A stretch of 64,000 nt of DNA, taken from Saururus chinensis. Its lineage: Eukaryota; Streptophyta; Magnoliopsida; Piperales; Saururaceae. Each line of letters starts with the position of its first letter. Position 1 is the stretch's first letter. Under the pieces are notes generated by a model, which was not told the DNA's origin, ran no database searches, and saw only the letters and a program-made list of their open reading frames with translations. This document shows, piece after piece, positions 11,649-21,234 of this stretch. Made by a program: the position numbers and the translations under genes. The stretch is from positions 28,831,057 through 28,895,056 of the forward strand of contig CP141148.1 in assembly GCA_035235625.1 (NCBI GenBank), in the 5' to 3' direction.

Positions 11649-12185
11649 GAATGCAGCTACTTCCCCCCCAAAATTCACTCAGGGCCCCCCGAATAAGAAA
11701 TATGTAGGTAATTCTTTTATTACTTAGCACCCCCCACACTATTCTTATGAGGCACCCCAACCAATAAAGAAAATAAAAAAACCATTTCATATCCTCTTCA
11801 TTGTGCTCGATGGGCATGAAGTTCTCACTGGCAGCAAAAAGGTTATGAGCATCCCTCCCATCTTCCTCCCTGCCTATAATGGTCGTCCCTCCCAATTGCT
11901 TCTCTCCATGCGTGAAAAGTAGGCTGATTACATGAGTTTCTCTTCTCTCCCACATCCTTGATTAAAGAATTGTCTTCATGCACTTAAAAATCGTTGCTTC
12001 CCATCCAACTCAAAAAAATCCTTCCTTTGGCTGCTTAGCAAGTCATCTTCGTTGATTTTTTGGGCCTTCAATGATTAGAATTTGGGTTCACAGTGCGCCA
12101 TAGCTAATTGAACTTTCACGTGCACGAAGGTATCAAAGCGTCGTTTTGCTTTATGTGATTTGGGGTACCCACCGCTAGGAAATCT

Positions 12186-12637
12186 CCAGAAGGTTTCAAC
12201 ACCCTCGAAAATCTTCTGGAAGTTGGCTAGCGGGGGGTACCCCCCGCCACATTCAATGCATATGTACGGGGACTGTATGTCCCCATCAAATTCTTCCTAC
12301 TTTGGCAGTGATTGATCCTTGCCAGAACTTGTCTAGAAGGTTTCAATGGATGCGAAAATCTTCTGGAAGTTGTCTGGCAGGGGGTACCCCTTGCCACATC
12401 AAATAAATTCATACGGGGACTGTATGTCCCCGTCAACTTCTTACTACTTTGGCAGTGATTGATCCTCATCAGAACTCGTCCAGAAGGTTTCTACACCCTC
12501 GAAAATCTTCTGGAAGTTGTCTGGCAGGGGGTACCCCCTACCACATAAAATAAATTCATACGGGGACCGTATGTCCCTGTCAACTTCTTACTACTTTAGC
12601 AGTGATTGATCCCCGCCAGAACTTGTCCAGAAGGTTC
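12186..12637. repeat. 147-bp tandem repeat, three full units
   Basis: The anchor CC/CTAGAAGG occurs at 12,186, 12,333, 12,480 and 12,627, spaced by exactly 147 bp each time. Each unit carries CTTCTGGAAGTT, a KpnI-type GGGGGTACCCC palindrome and a second hairpin-like CGGGGAC...GTATGTCCCCG. A partial unit with GGGGTACCC precedes the array at about 12,160. Units differ by scattered substitutions but no indels. The array is inside the MULE. Confidence 0.9.
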
Positions 12638-12859
12638 AAACCATAAAAAAATTTGTAAACTGCATCCTGCAAACTCGTGAAGCTCATTACCCTTCATACC
12701 CCACCCTTCTTCCCTTCATATAGACAAAAAAAACCACCACAAAAAAATATCAAAAGAAGAAAATTATTGCTAGTTTATGATTCAACTAAAAAATTATATT
12801 ATTTTTCACAAACAACAACACTTTTGCTGACTCAAAGTCGTTAACCTATCAAAGGTGTA

Positions 12860-13060
12860 ATACGTGAGGGGAGGGGAGGGGAGGAGATAAGACAGGAGGG
12901 GAGGGGAGGAGATAAGACGGAAAGGCAGGGGAAGGGGACTTCACCGGAAGAGAGGGAGTGAAAATGAAAATAAAAATACAGGAGGAGATAGGACTTCACC
13001 GGAAGAGAAGGGATGGAAATAGAGAAAAAAAGACGAGAGGGAAAAATAGAACAATGGGAG
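12860..13060 (+). repeat. G-rich/purine-rich minisatellite
   Basis: Runs of GGGGA occur in succession at about 12,867-12,883 and again at about 12,897-12,910, with two copies of an AGGAGATAAGAC motif and two copies of GGACTTCACCGGAAGAGA. Closely spaced runs of four G give G-quadruplex potential on the plus strand. No coding signal. Confidence 0.7.
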
Positions 13061-13206
13061 GTGGGGGGCATAGTCTGAGTGGCAGGGTTAGGGGCGTACT
13101 AAGTAAAAATAAATACTATAAGTAAAAATAAATGCTTTAGTGTGGGTAAGGTGTAGAGAGGCCCCGAGTGAATTTTGGGGGAGAAATAGCCCCGTCCAAT
13201 ACTTTT

Positions 13207-13592
13207 TCGCTCGTACAAAAGCTAATGATGCCTGACGTAACCTGGATCTAGCGCCCTAGTCCCGGCTATAGTGGAGAAAACGTATCGATCACAAAAGAAA
13301 TATAGAAAGTAAAAGATGTTGAGGTTGAATAAAGGATTTGTCTTTTATGACCAAGGTGGCTGATAATGGGAGGTTATCGCATGTTGTGAGAGAAACTTAG
13401 GAAACATATCTTCTGGTCATACAATCCTGTCAAGAAAACATTTTTCCAAAATAAGGGAACACAAGCAATTTCCACTTACATTTCACTAAAGGGTGAATCT
13501 TAAAACTCCATTTAACACCTCCTAAGACCTTTCGGAAATGCTTTGGAGTTGCAGAATACATTTCGCTCACATCTCACCCACCACGGGTAATC
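13207..13592. other. 3' flank of UGT copy B
   Basis: No gene. From about 13,445 the sequence matches 10,905-11,049 beside the UGT relic, so this flank was duplicated together with the gene. It should contain the 3' untranslated region and polyadenylation signals of copy B. Confidence 0.6.
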
Positions 13593-15032
13593 TTATTTGG
13601 AGAAGACGGCTTGAACAAAATCATCCACAGCTCGGATAGAGGTACCCATAAATTCTCCATCCTCTGTAACTGCTGCCACAATCATCTCCTTCACTCTCTG
13701 AGCTTTCTTCCTCATCTCCTCCCCCTTCTCTGTCCCACCCATCACCATCTCAATTACTCTCCTCGCATGCCCTCTTTCAACATCAGAGCAATTTCCCCAA
13801 GCAAGCTCCACACAAACACCCAGCTCATCTGCCAGCATCTTGGAGTTGGCATACTGCTCAGCAAACAGAGGCCACCCAATCATGGGTACCCCATGCATCA
13901 AGCTCTCCAGAGTAGAGTTCCACCCACAGTGGCTCAAAAATGCCCCTGTGGACCTGTGGGCCAAGATTTCCAGCTGGGGAGCCCATTTCCTCACCAACAT
14001 CCCCTGCTTCCTCTCGGCCACCCGCGCCTCAAATCCCTCCGGCAGCCATTCGGCTCTAAACTCCTCATTTGCATCAAAGCCCAGTGGAGGCCGGATCACC
14101 CATATAAAGGGCTGGCCATTTGCCTCCAGCCCCAGAGCCAGCTCCATCATCTGTGAGGCTGAGATTGTGTGCATGGACCCAAAGGCTATATAGAGAACTG
14201 ATGATGGTGGGTGGAGGTTGAGCCATTGGATGCACGGATGCATAGCTATAGATCCAATTGGTTGGATTTTGGCTCCTAAAGCTGAAACGGGTCCAATGGC
14301 CCATACCGGCTGGCCAGTTTTCAGGCTGAAGTATCCGATTCCAGTTTGCTCCACCTCCTGTACTGTATTGAACAAGAACCCATCAGCCCTTAGGCATCCA
14401 ACCATCTGCTTCTGCATGAAGCACATCCAAGGGTCTCCATCCTTGAGACTTCTGAGGTGGCTGGGCAACTGTGATTTCCTAACCAATCCTGCCTCTGGGA
14501 ACTCTGGCACGGCGAACACTTCCAAGTCTGTCTTCTGGTGAGGGAGGTTCAACCAGAGGGAGAACTCCATGGCCATGCCATAGGCGCCGCAGGTCATGAA
14601 CACCGAGCTAAAAGCACCCAACTTCTTCCCCACCTCCACTGCCCATCCAAGCAGAAGGTCCACAACGATGCAGACGGAGCCCGGGCCCTGAATGGCACAG
14701 AGGTCGGCAACGAAGCTCTCGAAGGCAGGGCGGAGGGACTCGGCAGCCTCGAGGAGGGCGAGCCAAAGGTGTGGAGGCAGTTCAGCCGGACTGAAGCTCC
14801 CTGGTGGGAGTCCATTCTTGGAGCCATCAAAGGGTAGCTCAAAGAACTCAATATCATTGGTTTTAGAAGAGGTCTGAGTTGAAGATTTGAGGTTGGCGTT
14901 GTTCAGATGGGTATGGACAAGAGTGACGCAGCAGCTGCTTCGTTTCTGGATCAGTTTGGCGAGTGCCATGAAGGGGGTGATGTGACCATGGGCCATGAAT
15001 GGGAAGAGGACTACTTGTTTCACTTCTGCCAT
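13593..15032 (-). CDS. UGT92A: UGT92A-like UDP-glycosyltransferase (copy B)
   Basis: This is a 479-residue intronless family 1 glycosyltransferase, collinear with copy A without gaps and clearly its tandem duplicate. Catalytic His 17 lies in FPFMAHGH and the candidate activating Asp is 125. The PSPG box spans 350-393 and is identical to that of copy A. Differences concentrate in the N-terminal acceptor half (for example residues 40-60 and 78-95), where substrate choice is made in this family, so the two may prefer different acceptors. A TATA-like box lies 40-47 bases upstream of the ATG and the promoter lacks the duplication seen in copy A, so expression may differ. No frameshift or lost key residue is visible. 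The acceptor is unknown; UDP-glucose is likely from the terminal Gln of the box. Confidence 0.93.
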   Translation of the reverse strand: MAEVKQVVLFPFMAHGHITPFMALAKLIQKRSSCCVTLVHTHLNNANLKSSTQTSSKTNDIEFFELPFDGSKNGLPPGSFSPAELPPHLWLALLEAAESLRPAFESFVADLCAIQGPGSVCIVVDLLLGWAVEVGKKLGAFSSVFMTCGAYGMAMEFSLWLNLPHQKTDLEVFAVPEFPEAGLVRKSQLPSHLRSLKDGDPWMCFMQKQMVGCLRADGFLFNTVQEVEQTGIGYFSLKTGQPVWAIGPVSALGAKIQPIGSIAMHPCIQWLNLHPPSSVLYIAFGSMHTISASQMMELALGLEANGQPFIWVIRPPLGFDANEEFRAEWLPEGFEARVAERKQGMLVRKWAPQLEILAHRSTGAFLSHCGWNSTLESLMHGVPMIGWPLFAEQYANSKMLADELGVCVELAWGNCSDVERGHARRVIEMVMGGTEKGEEMRKKAQRVKEMIVAAVTEDGEFMGTSIRAVDDFVQAVFSK

Positions 15033-15071
15033 TGTGAGGCGAAAGGATGCTGGTGTTGAAGGGAATTGGTG

Positions 15072-15079
15072 TTAAATAG
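15072..15079 (-). promoter_or_regulatory. TATA-like box of UGT copy B
   Basis: On the minus strand the site reads CTATTTAA, 40-47 bases upstream of the ATG at 15,032. The spacing agrees with copy A and implies a very short leader. Confidence 0.45.
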
Positions 15080-15324
15080 GGAGAGTGAAGGCAAAAGGGG
15101 TGAGATGAAGTAGGTGAGTGGATGAGAATCTGTCATTATGTTGTCATTATTTTAATTCAAACTTCAAAACCCCTACCCACCATAAATTTAAATTTCACAT
15201 ACCGCCATCTTGCCGCCCTCCTTTTCATCTACCGAACGAGAAGGTACATCCATAGGTCCATAGATTCTGCCCATCTCTATCAGATGACCTACGACCTGCC
15301 ACTTTTGAGTACAGAGATTTGGGC

Positions 15325-15353
15325 TCTTTCTCTCTCTCTCTCTCTCCTTATTT
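15325..15353 (+). repeat. TC microsatellite in a probable 5' leader
   Basis: A run of about ten TC units lies some 120 bases upstream of the first ATG of the AGP pseudogene. Pyrimidine tracts of this kind are common in plant 5' untranslated regions. Confidence 0.6.
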
Positions 15354-15469
15354 TTTTGCCTCTTCGATTCGATTCTGGGCTAACTCCTTTCTGGGTTTCT
15401 TCCTCCGGTTCTACTCGGGGACGAAACATAGAGAGTCGAAGCGGGAAGGGTAAGTAGTTTTTCTGGGTA

Positions 15470-16349
15470 ATGGCGGTGTCTCCTGTTCTTGTTGTAGTGC
15501 AGTGTTGGTCGTGGCCCTCGTCTTTGCTAGCACCTTGCCTGCGATTCTGGTGTAGGACTCCGCTCTGGCGCCTCTAGTGCCTGCAAATGATGATGAGTTT
15601 ACTGTTGTTGCCTTTAAATATAGATTTTCAGCTTGTTTCTTACTTTGATTTATTGCTAGCAGATTATCACTTTATCATGCTTTTCTAGGTGTCCCGCATT
15701 ATTTAATATTTGAACGTGGTAATGTTTCTACTTCTAACATTGTTCATATATGAATGACTCACTTACATATGAATGATTCTTTTCTTGCATGATTTTGATT
15801 CTTTTATTTATGTGTTAACCTTCTTGTTTATAATTGAATTTTATTTTGTTGGCTATCACTTTTTTGCTGATTCTTGTTGGTATTTGGTTTCCCTGGCCCA
15901 ATTGCCTACTGGAGTAGACAATATATGCATTATATTGTCTACTTTTTAATGTCTTTGAGACTAGATATATATCTTCATTCCTATTGATAATCTAAAAAGC
16001 TTTGATTTTTGGCAATGGAGGAAAAAAGATCGTGTTTTTCCAGTGTGTGTTTTGCTTGTGAAAATTTGTTTGATTACCGCAAGATGAACAATCTTCAGAA
16101 GCTTCTTATTGTCATTCTTGTTTCAAATTCCAATAACATTGTTTTTATCTAAAACTTTCTTTTTGTGTAAATTGTTAAGGGGCCGCAATTGAACAAGGAA
16201 TCGCCTATGTGCTAATGTTGGCGGCCTTGGTTCTCACATATCTGATCCACCCCATGGACGCCACCTCCCCTACAAGCTCTTTTGGTGTGTCCAAATATGA
16301 GAAAAAATTAGTTTGTCGCACTGGATGTTCAAGTGGATTCACTGTCTAG
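15470..16349 (+). pseudogene. Broken AGP16/20-type arabinogalactan peptide gene
   Basis: Two exons of a small cell-wall proteoglycan precursor can be recognised. Exon 1 (from ATG 15,470 to about 15,597) encodes a hydrophobic leader, VLVVALVFASTLPAILV, but the ATG and the leader are in different frames, and the expected start of the mature peptide is a TAG at 15,553 followed by DSALAPLVPAND. Exon 2 starts at about 16,180 after an acceptor and reads AAIEQGIAYVLMLAALVLTY then LIHPMDA, which is the GPI-anchoring hydrophobic tail of the AGP16/20/22/41 group. That family ends soon after LDAS; here the frame runs on to 16,349. The exon 1 donor is also changed from GTGAG to ATGAG. The intact family protein is made in the secretory pathway, hydroxylated at Ala-Pro sites and anchored to the plasma membrane; this copy cannot make it. 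Confidence 0.75.
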
Positions 16350-16534
16350 TCATATATGTGACTCCTAGTTGCTTTGCTCATCGACTTTTATTATTTGATT
16401 GTCATCTCTTATACTCATGTTTCTCTTCAAATTTTGAAAATTAGTCTGTTGTATAAGCTTCTTGAAAGATTTCCCAAGTGCAAACACCTTTTACTGATCA
16501 TTAACAAAAGTTATTGACATCCTATGCAATTGTC

Positions 16535-17085
16535 ATCTTCATCTCTACCTTAAAAAGCTGAATTTTGTAATTAATTCATGCACTGAGAAGCATGTCTAGT
16601 GGTGTTTGATTGCATCTGGTATTGTAAACACTCAGTGCTCTCGCATTCTATATGATAAAAAAGTAAAATCTAGCTACATATGTTGGAAGTCCAAGAATTT
16701 TAACAAAATATGACTCATTCTTTTTGCAGCTATAGGATGGCAGCCAAAATTTGGAGCAAATTCATAGCCAAGTAAGGCAGGTCAGGCAGGAAAATGAGAT
16801 CATGAGAAGATACATGACTCATATCCGCCACAGTCAGAATGCATACTCACAATCCTCAAGGAGATTAAGAGGCAACTTTAAGGGGCTTGGGAGGTCTCCC
16901 CTTGCTACATGGGACTTTTTAGTGCACCTCCTCTCAGAAGGAGGTAGGGAATTGAGATGTTGTAGCCTCCTTTTTCTCAACTAGGTCACATGCTGCCTTA
17001 ATATTTTCTTAGATAGCGAGGCCAATCATGACAGCTTCAGTGACGACCTTTGAATATGTAATTCTAACCTCTTCAATCTCATGTT
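16535..17085. repeat. Dispersed repeat unit, copy 1
   Basis: This stretch matches 18,556-19,090 throughout, in the same orientation, 2.0 kb apart. It contains a consensus-like splice acceptor (TTCTTTTTGCAG-type) near 16,730 followed by an open plus-strand segment, and on the minus strand a partial frame reading ENIKAACDLVEKKEATTSQF. I recognise no family. It has more disruptions than copy 2. Confidence 0.7.
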
Positions 17086-17179
17086 TTCTAAATATTTAAT
17101 TTAAAATTTTGTTTTAAAATATGGATGTAAATCAAAAGAAACAACGAAATTCAAAACATATTAAAATATTTTTTTATAA

Positions 17180-17640
17180 ACTAATCCATCATACAACCAA
17201 ATTGACATTCTCAGACATGATCTAAAATAAAAATATAAAAATAAAACCTACTATGGTCATGGTCTTTAAAAACAAATACATCTAAGGCCTCTCTAAGTAC
17301 AATTTCTTCAATAGCCTAAGTTCTAAATCATACATATATATACAAGTCAAAAAGAAAATACTCTCACATTACTCAATACATGAGATTGTGGCACAAAAAT
17401 AACATAACCTCACTATGAATCTATTGTACACCAAGGTCGAGGAAGAATGGTCCACAACGAGGAATAGAGTCCAATCCAAAATGCTCTTAGCCTATCTGCA
17501 AAAGCCTATGGGCCAAGGGGCTAAAAAATAAAATAAAAATAGTATTTTTATAAATAGTAGGAAAATGAATTAATGAAGTTTGTAAGTTCATACATAAATG
17601 CGTTCATGCAATTATACATAAAACTAGAAACATATGAAAT
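17180..17640 (-). repeat. Fragment of long LTR family B (distal end)
   Basis: The segment aligns with 45,370-45,780 at the left end of the long LTR B1: shared blocks include GAGATTGTGGCACAAAA, GCAAAAGCCT and CATACATAAATGCGTTCAT. It is cut on the right by the MITE copy that follows. Confidence 0.6.
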
Positions 17641-17689
17641 ATAAATAATGTCTCACACATAAATCATTGCACTAACTGAACTTACATTT

Positions 17690-17835
17690 ATTCTTATGAC
17701 ATACTCTTACACTTAAAATTTTTAAAATTAATTCTTATAATTTAGCACCTCATGAGAATTATGGTTGATAATAAATTTTTTTAAAATAAATTCATATGTT
17801 AGGTTGAATTCATTTTTAAAATTTTAAATCAATAT

Positions 17836-17872
<37 letters not shown>

Positions 17873-18190
17873 AGATATGCATATTTTTTATATTATTGCA
17901 GTCCTTATTTCAAGTCCTATTAAACAAGATCTCATATATGTAAATAATTTAAAACTTTTAAAGTATGCACTACCGACACATTTTTATTTTCAAATCGATA
18001 TAAAAGATAATGATGAAAAAATAATGTTTTTTTAAAACTATAAGCTGGGAGCCGAAATTGACATAATTACCTTGTGAGGTGATTTTAGTTTGAAACGGTC
18101 TAAAATTAACTTTTAAATAAAATTATTAATTTTTCTTATTATTTGTATTTGAATAATTATCAATTATTCAATAATGACAAAAGAGTTATA
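17690..18190 (+). mobile_element. Degenerate Tourist-like MITE copy
   Basis: It shares long AT-rich blocks with 4,969-5,484 in the same order, for example around GGTTGATAATAAA, CAGATATGCATATTTTT, CAAATCGATATAA and GAAACGGTCTAAAATTAAC. Its termini are too decayed to define a target duplication. A run of about 15 TC units (17,839-17,868) has expanded inside it where the other copy has CCTCTTTTTCTTG. Confidence 0.55.
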
Positions 18191-18299
18191 ATATAGGCTT
18201 CAGTAGAGGCATCTACAGACTAGTGTACAGGTGTAAAGAAAATCCTAGAAGAATAAGGGAATATGCTACGAGAATAGTACAAGAAAGATCTAGATACAA

Positions 18300-18508
18300 A
18301 ACATTCTTTTAATATGCCCCTGCAAACTTATGGCGGGTGAAGAGCCATTAGTTTGGAAGTGAGACTCTGAAATGGTGCAATGGAGAGGGGCTTGGTGAAA
18401 ATGTCAGCAAGCTAATCCTTGGATGGAACATAATGAACTTGCATATGACTAGCCAAAACTTACTCCTAAATGTAGTGATGATCAATCTCGAATGTTTGGT
18501 ACGAGCGT
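18300..18508 (-). pseudogene. Copia pol fragment: RNase H C-terminus
   Basis: The minus-strand translation gives VHYVPSKD, a stop, then LADIFTKPLSIAPFQSLTSK followed by LMALHPP. This is the conserved tail of Copia polyproteins, where LADxFTKPL is diagnostic. Preceding residues FEIDHHYI correspond to the usual HIEIDYHFVRE segment. At least two in-frame stops show decay. The right edge meets a CACTA terminus at about 18,509. Confidence 0.75.
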
Positions 18509-18554
18509 GGAAGACGCTTAAAAGCATCGCTAATAGTCCTTTTTTTTTGTAGTG
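18509..18554 (-). mobile_element. CACTA transposon terminus
   Basis: On the minus strand this begins CACTACAAAAAAAAAGGAC and continues TATTAGCGATGC, the terminal inverted repeat and first subterminal motif of plant CACTA elements. Only about 46 bases are present, so it is an isolated end joined to Copia sequence. Confidence 0.65.
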
Positions 18555-18555
18555 T

Positions 18556-19213
18556 CATCATCATCTTCACCTTAAAAGCTGAATTTTTTCATTAATTTAT
18601 GCACTGAGAAGCATGTCCAATGGTGTTTGATTGCATCTAGTATTATAAACACTTAGTGCTTACACATTCTATGTGATGGGAAAGTAAAATCTAGTTGCAT
18701 ATATTGGAAGTCCATGAATTTTAACAAAATATAATTCTCATTCTTCTTGCAGCCAGATGATGACAACCAAAATTCGCAGCCAATTCATAGACAAGTGATG
18801 CAGGTCATGCAGAAGCATGAGCAGATACATGACCCATATCCGCCAGTCAGAATGCAAACCCACATCGACAAGGAGATTACAACGCAACTTTTGGGGGCTT
18901 GGAAGGTCTTCCCCTTGCTATGGGACTTCTGAGTACATTGCCTTTTAAAAGGAGGTACTTCAAGAGGGGATTGAGATGTTGTATCCTCCTCTTTCTTAGC
19001 TAGGTCACATGCTGCCTTAATTTCTTCTTAGACAACGAGACCAGTCATGACAGCTTCAGTGGATGCCTCTGAATATGTAATTTCAACCTCTTTAATCTTA
19101 TGCTTCTTGATGAGGCGCTCACCCTCCCTCAGTGTTGGGACATAAAAGATCGACCACTGTCGGATTCGAAATATTTCATCACAAAACCTCTCAAGCCCTC
19201 CCATAGATGGCAC
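18556..19213. repeat. Dispersed repeat unit, copy 2, with a minus-strand open frame
   Basis: Copy 2 of the unit at 16,535-17,085. After a splice-acceptor-like CTTCTTGCAG at about 18,752 the plus strand is open for about 60 codons. On the minus strand 19,028-19,213 is open (WSIFYVPTLREGERLIKKHK, then IKEVEITYSEASTEAVMTGL) and continues after one stop as EEIKAACDLAKKEEDTTSQS. The minus-strand reading is the better preserved in both copies, so the source was probably a coding exon on that strand. I do not recognise the protein. Confidence 0.55.
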
Positions 19214-19309
19214 TAGATTGAAATATCAGTACTGTAAAATAAAATATATACAATTGTAGGTTAGTCAAATAAACCCCTTATATGTTCTGCCACATGTGAT
19301 GGCATTACT

Positions 19310-19530
19310 ATGCATATTGCGATGGTATAGCAATTCATATTGTGATGCATATTACGATAGTATTACTACATTGCTATGGAATTGTGCCGCATATTGTGAT
19401 GCTTATGGCGATGTTTTGTATATTGTCCTCGCAACATCTACTAACTCATTGCATAAAACCATCGCAAAATGAATCACAATAGCATCGCCATGCCACATGC
19501 ATCACAATTGTACAAAACATAGCAACATGC
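19310..19530. repeat. Fold-back segment rich in GCGATG/CATCGC
   Basis: The left half repeats TATTGCGATG-like motifs and the right half repeats their complements (CATCGC, CATCACAA, TACAAAACAT), so the segment could fold on itself imperfectly around 19,430. It overlaps the distal end of the decayed DUF1985 frame. Confidence 0.4.
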
Positions 19531-20061
19531 ATCACAACTAACAGTAAACCATTATCGTTGTAAATATACATCATCATATTATTCCCAACGTACAAATATA
19601 CCATTGAAACACTATTGCATAAGAAACAAGATAATCTTTGAGGCCATACATATAAGACTACCGCACAATTGAACATTTTGAATCTCTTCTTGTAAATTGT
19701 GTAAGTTACATTCCTCACGTTGCTACTTAGTTGATTGTACACCAACTTGACCCAAAGTACATTCTGGAATGCTATCAATTTTGGGTTATCTCATAACCCA
19801 AAACTTGTTCTCCGTAGCATCCTCAATCCTTAGCAATAGGAACATCACAAGTACATACAGTAAAGCCAGTTTGACCTTATCCTCTGCCATTATCTTCTTA
19901 AAGGCCATGACATTCCAGATCTCCACATCGTGGACAACTTGAACTTTAGGAAACAACCTCATAAACTTATTTGTGTTAGTTTTAGGGACAACATCCTCCC
20001 CTTTAGAAAATAGTGAAAACCTCAATATGAGATTAACATCGACTGGCCATAGGGTGGCCAA
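19446..20061 (-). pseudogene. Frameshifted DUF1985-domain protein of a plant transposon
   Basis: Two minus-strand frames join across one frameshift near 19,780. The first (20,061-19,786) contains EDKVKLALLYVLVMFLL and the second (19,778-19,446) contains FQNVLWVKLVYNQLSSNVRN, then YKKRFKMFNCAVVLYVWPQR. Together they follow the layout of DUF1985, an N-terminal domain of proteins with a Ulp1-type protease that ride on plant MULE/CACTA elements: a KLALLYFL helix, an FNxxPWG-like block (here FQNVLWVK), then an aromatic QVWAYE-like block (here LYVWPQR). No protease domain follows. The family role in the element is not established. Confidence 0.5.
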
Positions 20062-20164
20062 CTTACCACAAAAAGGTCATGTTACACCAAACTGTTTGAC
20101 CAAGGGTATGCTAGCAATCAGTTGGTGGCATATCATAGTTTTTGGCAGTTCTATCAAGTGCTCA

Positions 20165-20489
20165 AAAACACTGTCTTTTTAAGTTGGTCCCTCACTTCCC
20201 CAGTCAAGAATGTATCCAAGTCTTTTAACATGGATAGTGCATCTGCAATCTACCTTTCCAATAGGTTCAAAAGGCATAAATTCAACTCTTATCATTTCAT
20301 TTTCATGATAAAATGTCTCCAAGTCACAACCCAAGCAAGCTTTGATTATCGTTTTAACTTTCTATATGCTTTTTAAAAATTTTGGGACGTGACAATTTGT
20401 TTTGCATTTAAGAAAGAAAATAATTTTTTTTCATGATTTATCACGTGTGTCCTTTATTTAAAAGGGTTGTGAAAATCTAGGTCGTGACA
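20165..20489 (+). repeat. LTR family A 3'-end remnants, two in a row
   Basis: TTAAAAATTTTGGGACGTGACA ends at 20,394 in the form of the long LTR terminus at 37,372, and a second terminus GGTCGTGACA ends at 20,489 after TTTGTTTTGCATTTAAGAAA, which matches 37,290-37,310. These are two truncated 3' ends of family A LTRs. Confidence 0.5.
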
Positions 20490-20490
20490 A

Positions 20491-21234
20491 ACCAGCCACC
20501 CCAACTCCCCCGCCCCTGCCACCTGGCTTTGCCACCTCCTCGACTCCTCCTTCGTCCAACTACCCCCACCGCCCCGGTTGCTCCCTTCCTCCTCCCCCTC
20601 CTCCACCTCTTTATTGTTTTCCATTGTCCCCTTGCTCTGGTCCTGCTCGTCGCCCCACCTCTCTATTGTTTTCCACTGTCCCCTTGCTCCTGTCCTACTC
20701 GTCACCTGGCTCCTCCTTCATCCGACAAGGGGGGAGGTGGGATATTTTTTTTATTATTATTAGTGACGCTTGTTAAAGCGTCACTAATAAATTTTTTTCC
20801 TTTTAGCTACGTAGAAACGTTAATATTTTTTTAAATTTTATATTAGCAATGGTTATTATAGCGTCACTAATAATACATTATTAGCGACACGTGTTTAAAA
20901 GCTTTGACATTTACAAAAAGTCATTAATAATATTCTTTTAAAATATTTTATAGTATTAGCAACGCTTTGTAATACATGTTGCTAATAATCTATTATTAGC
21001 GACATTTTTTAAAGCGTAGCAAAAAAAATAAGTATTAGCGACAAAAAAATAAAGCATTGTTAATAATAGAACTATTAGTGATGCTTTTTCATGTGTGTTG
21101 CTAATGAGCAGTTATAACAGGACTATTATTAGCACTTTTAGCGAAGCCTTTTAAGCTTCGCTAATAATCATTAGCGACATTTTTATAACTATTAATGACT
21201 CTTAAAGCATTGGTAATAGTCTTTTTTTTTAGTG
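20491..21234 (-). mobile_element. CACTA-like element end with subterminal repeats
   Basis: The right end reads on the minus strand as CACTAAAAAAAAAAGAC, then TATTACC. Inward (20,755-21,220) are about ten copies, in both orientations, of a motif like TTAGCGACGCTTT/AAAGCGTCGCTAA, the subterminal array that binds CACTA transposase. At 20,491-20,740 is a pyrimidine-rich segment with a 50-60 bp direct duplication (TATTGTTTTCCA(T/C)TGTCCCC). The opposite terminus was not found and there is no transposase. Confidence 0.6.

Larger units (their letters stand above)
11649..13197. mobile_element. Mutator-like (MULE) non-autonomous element
   Basis: The termini are inverted repeats: the left end starts GAATGCAGCTACTTCC and the right end, read inward, starts GGACGGGGCTATTTCT. 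Both continue into CCCAAAATTCACTC. The 9-bp flanks are AATACTTTC (11,640-11,648) and AATACTTTT (13,198-13,206), one mismatch, as expected for MULE target duplications. No transposase is encoded. The interior contains the 147-bp tandem array, a purine-rich segment and short unrecognised open frames on the minus strand (for example 11,638-11,955), which could be captured host DNA. Confidence 0.65.
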
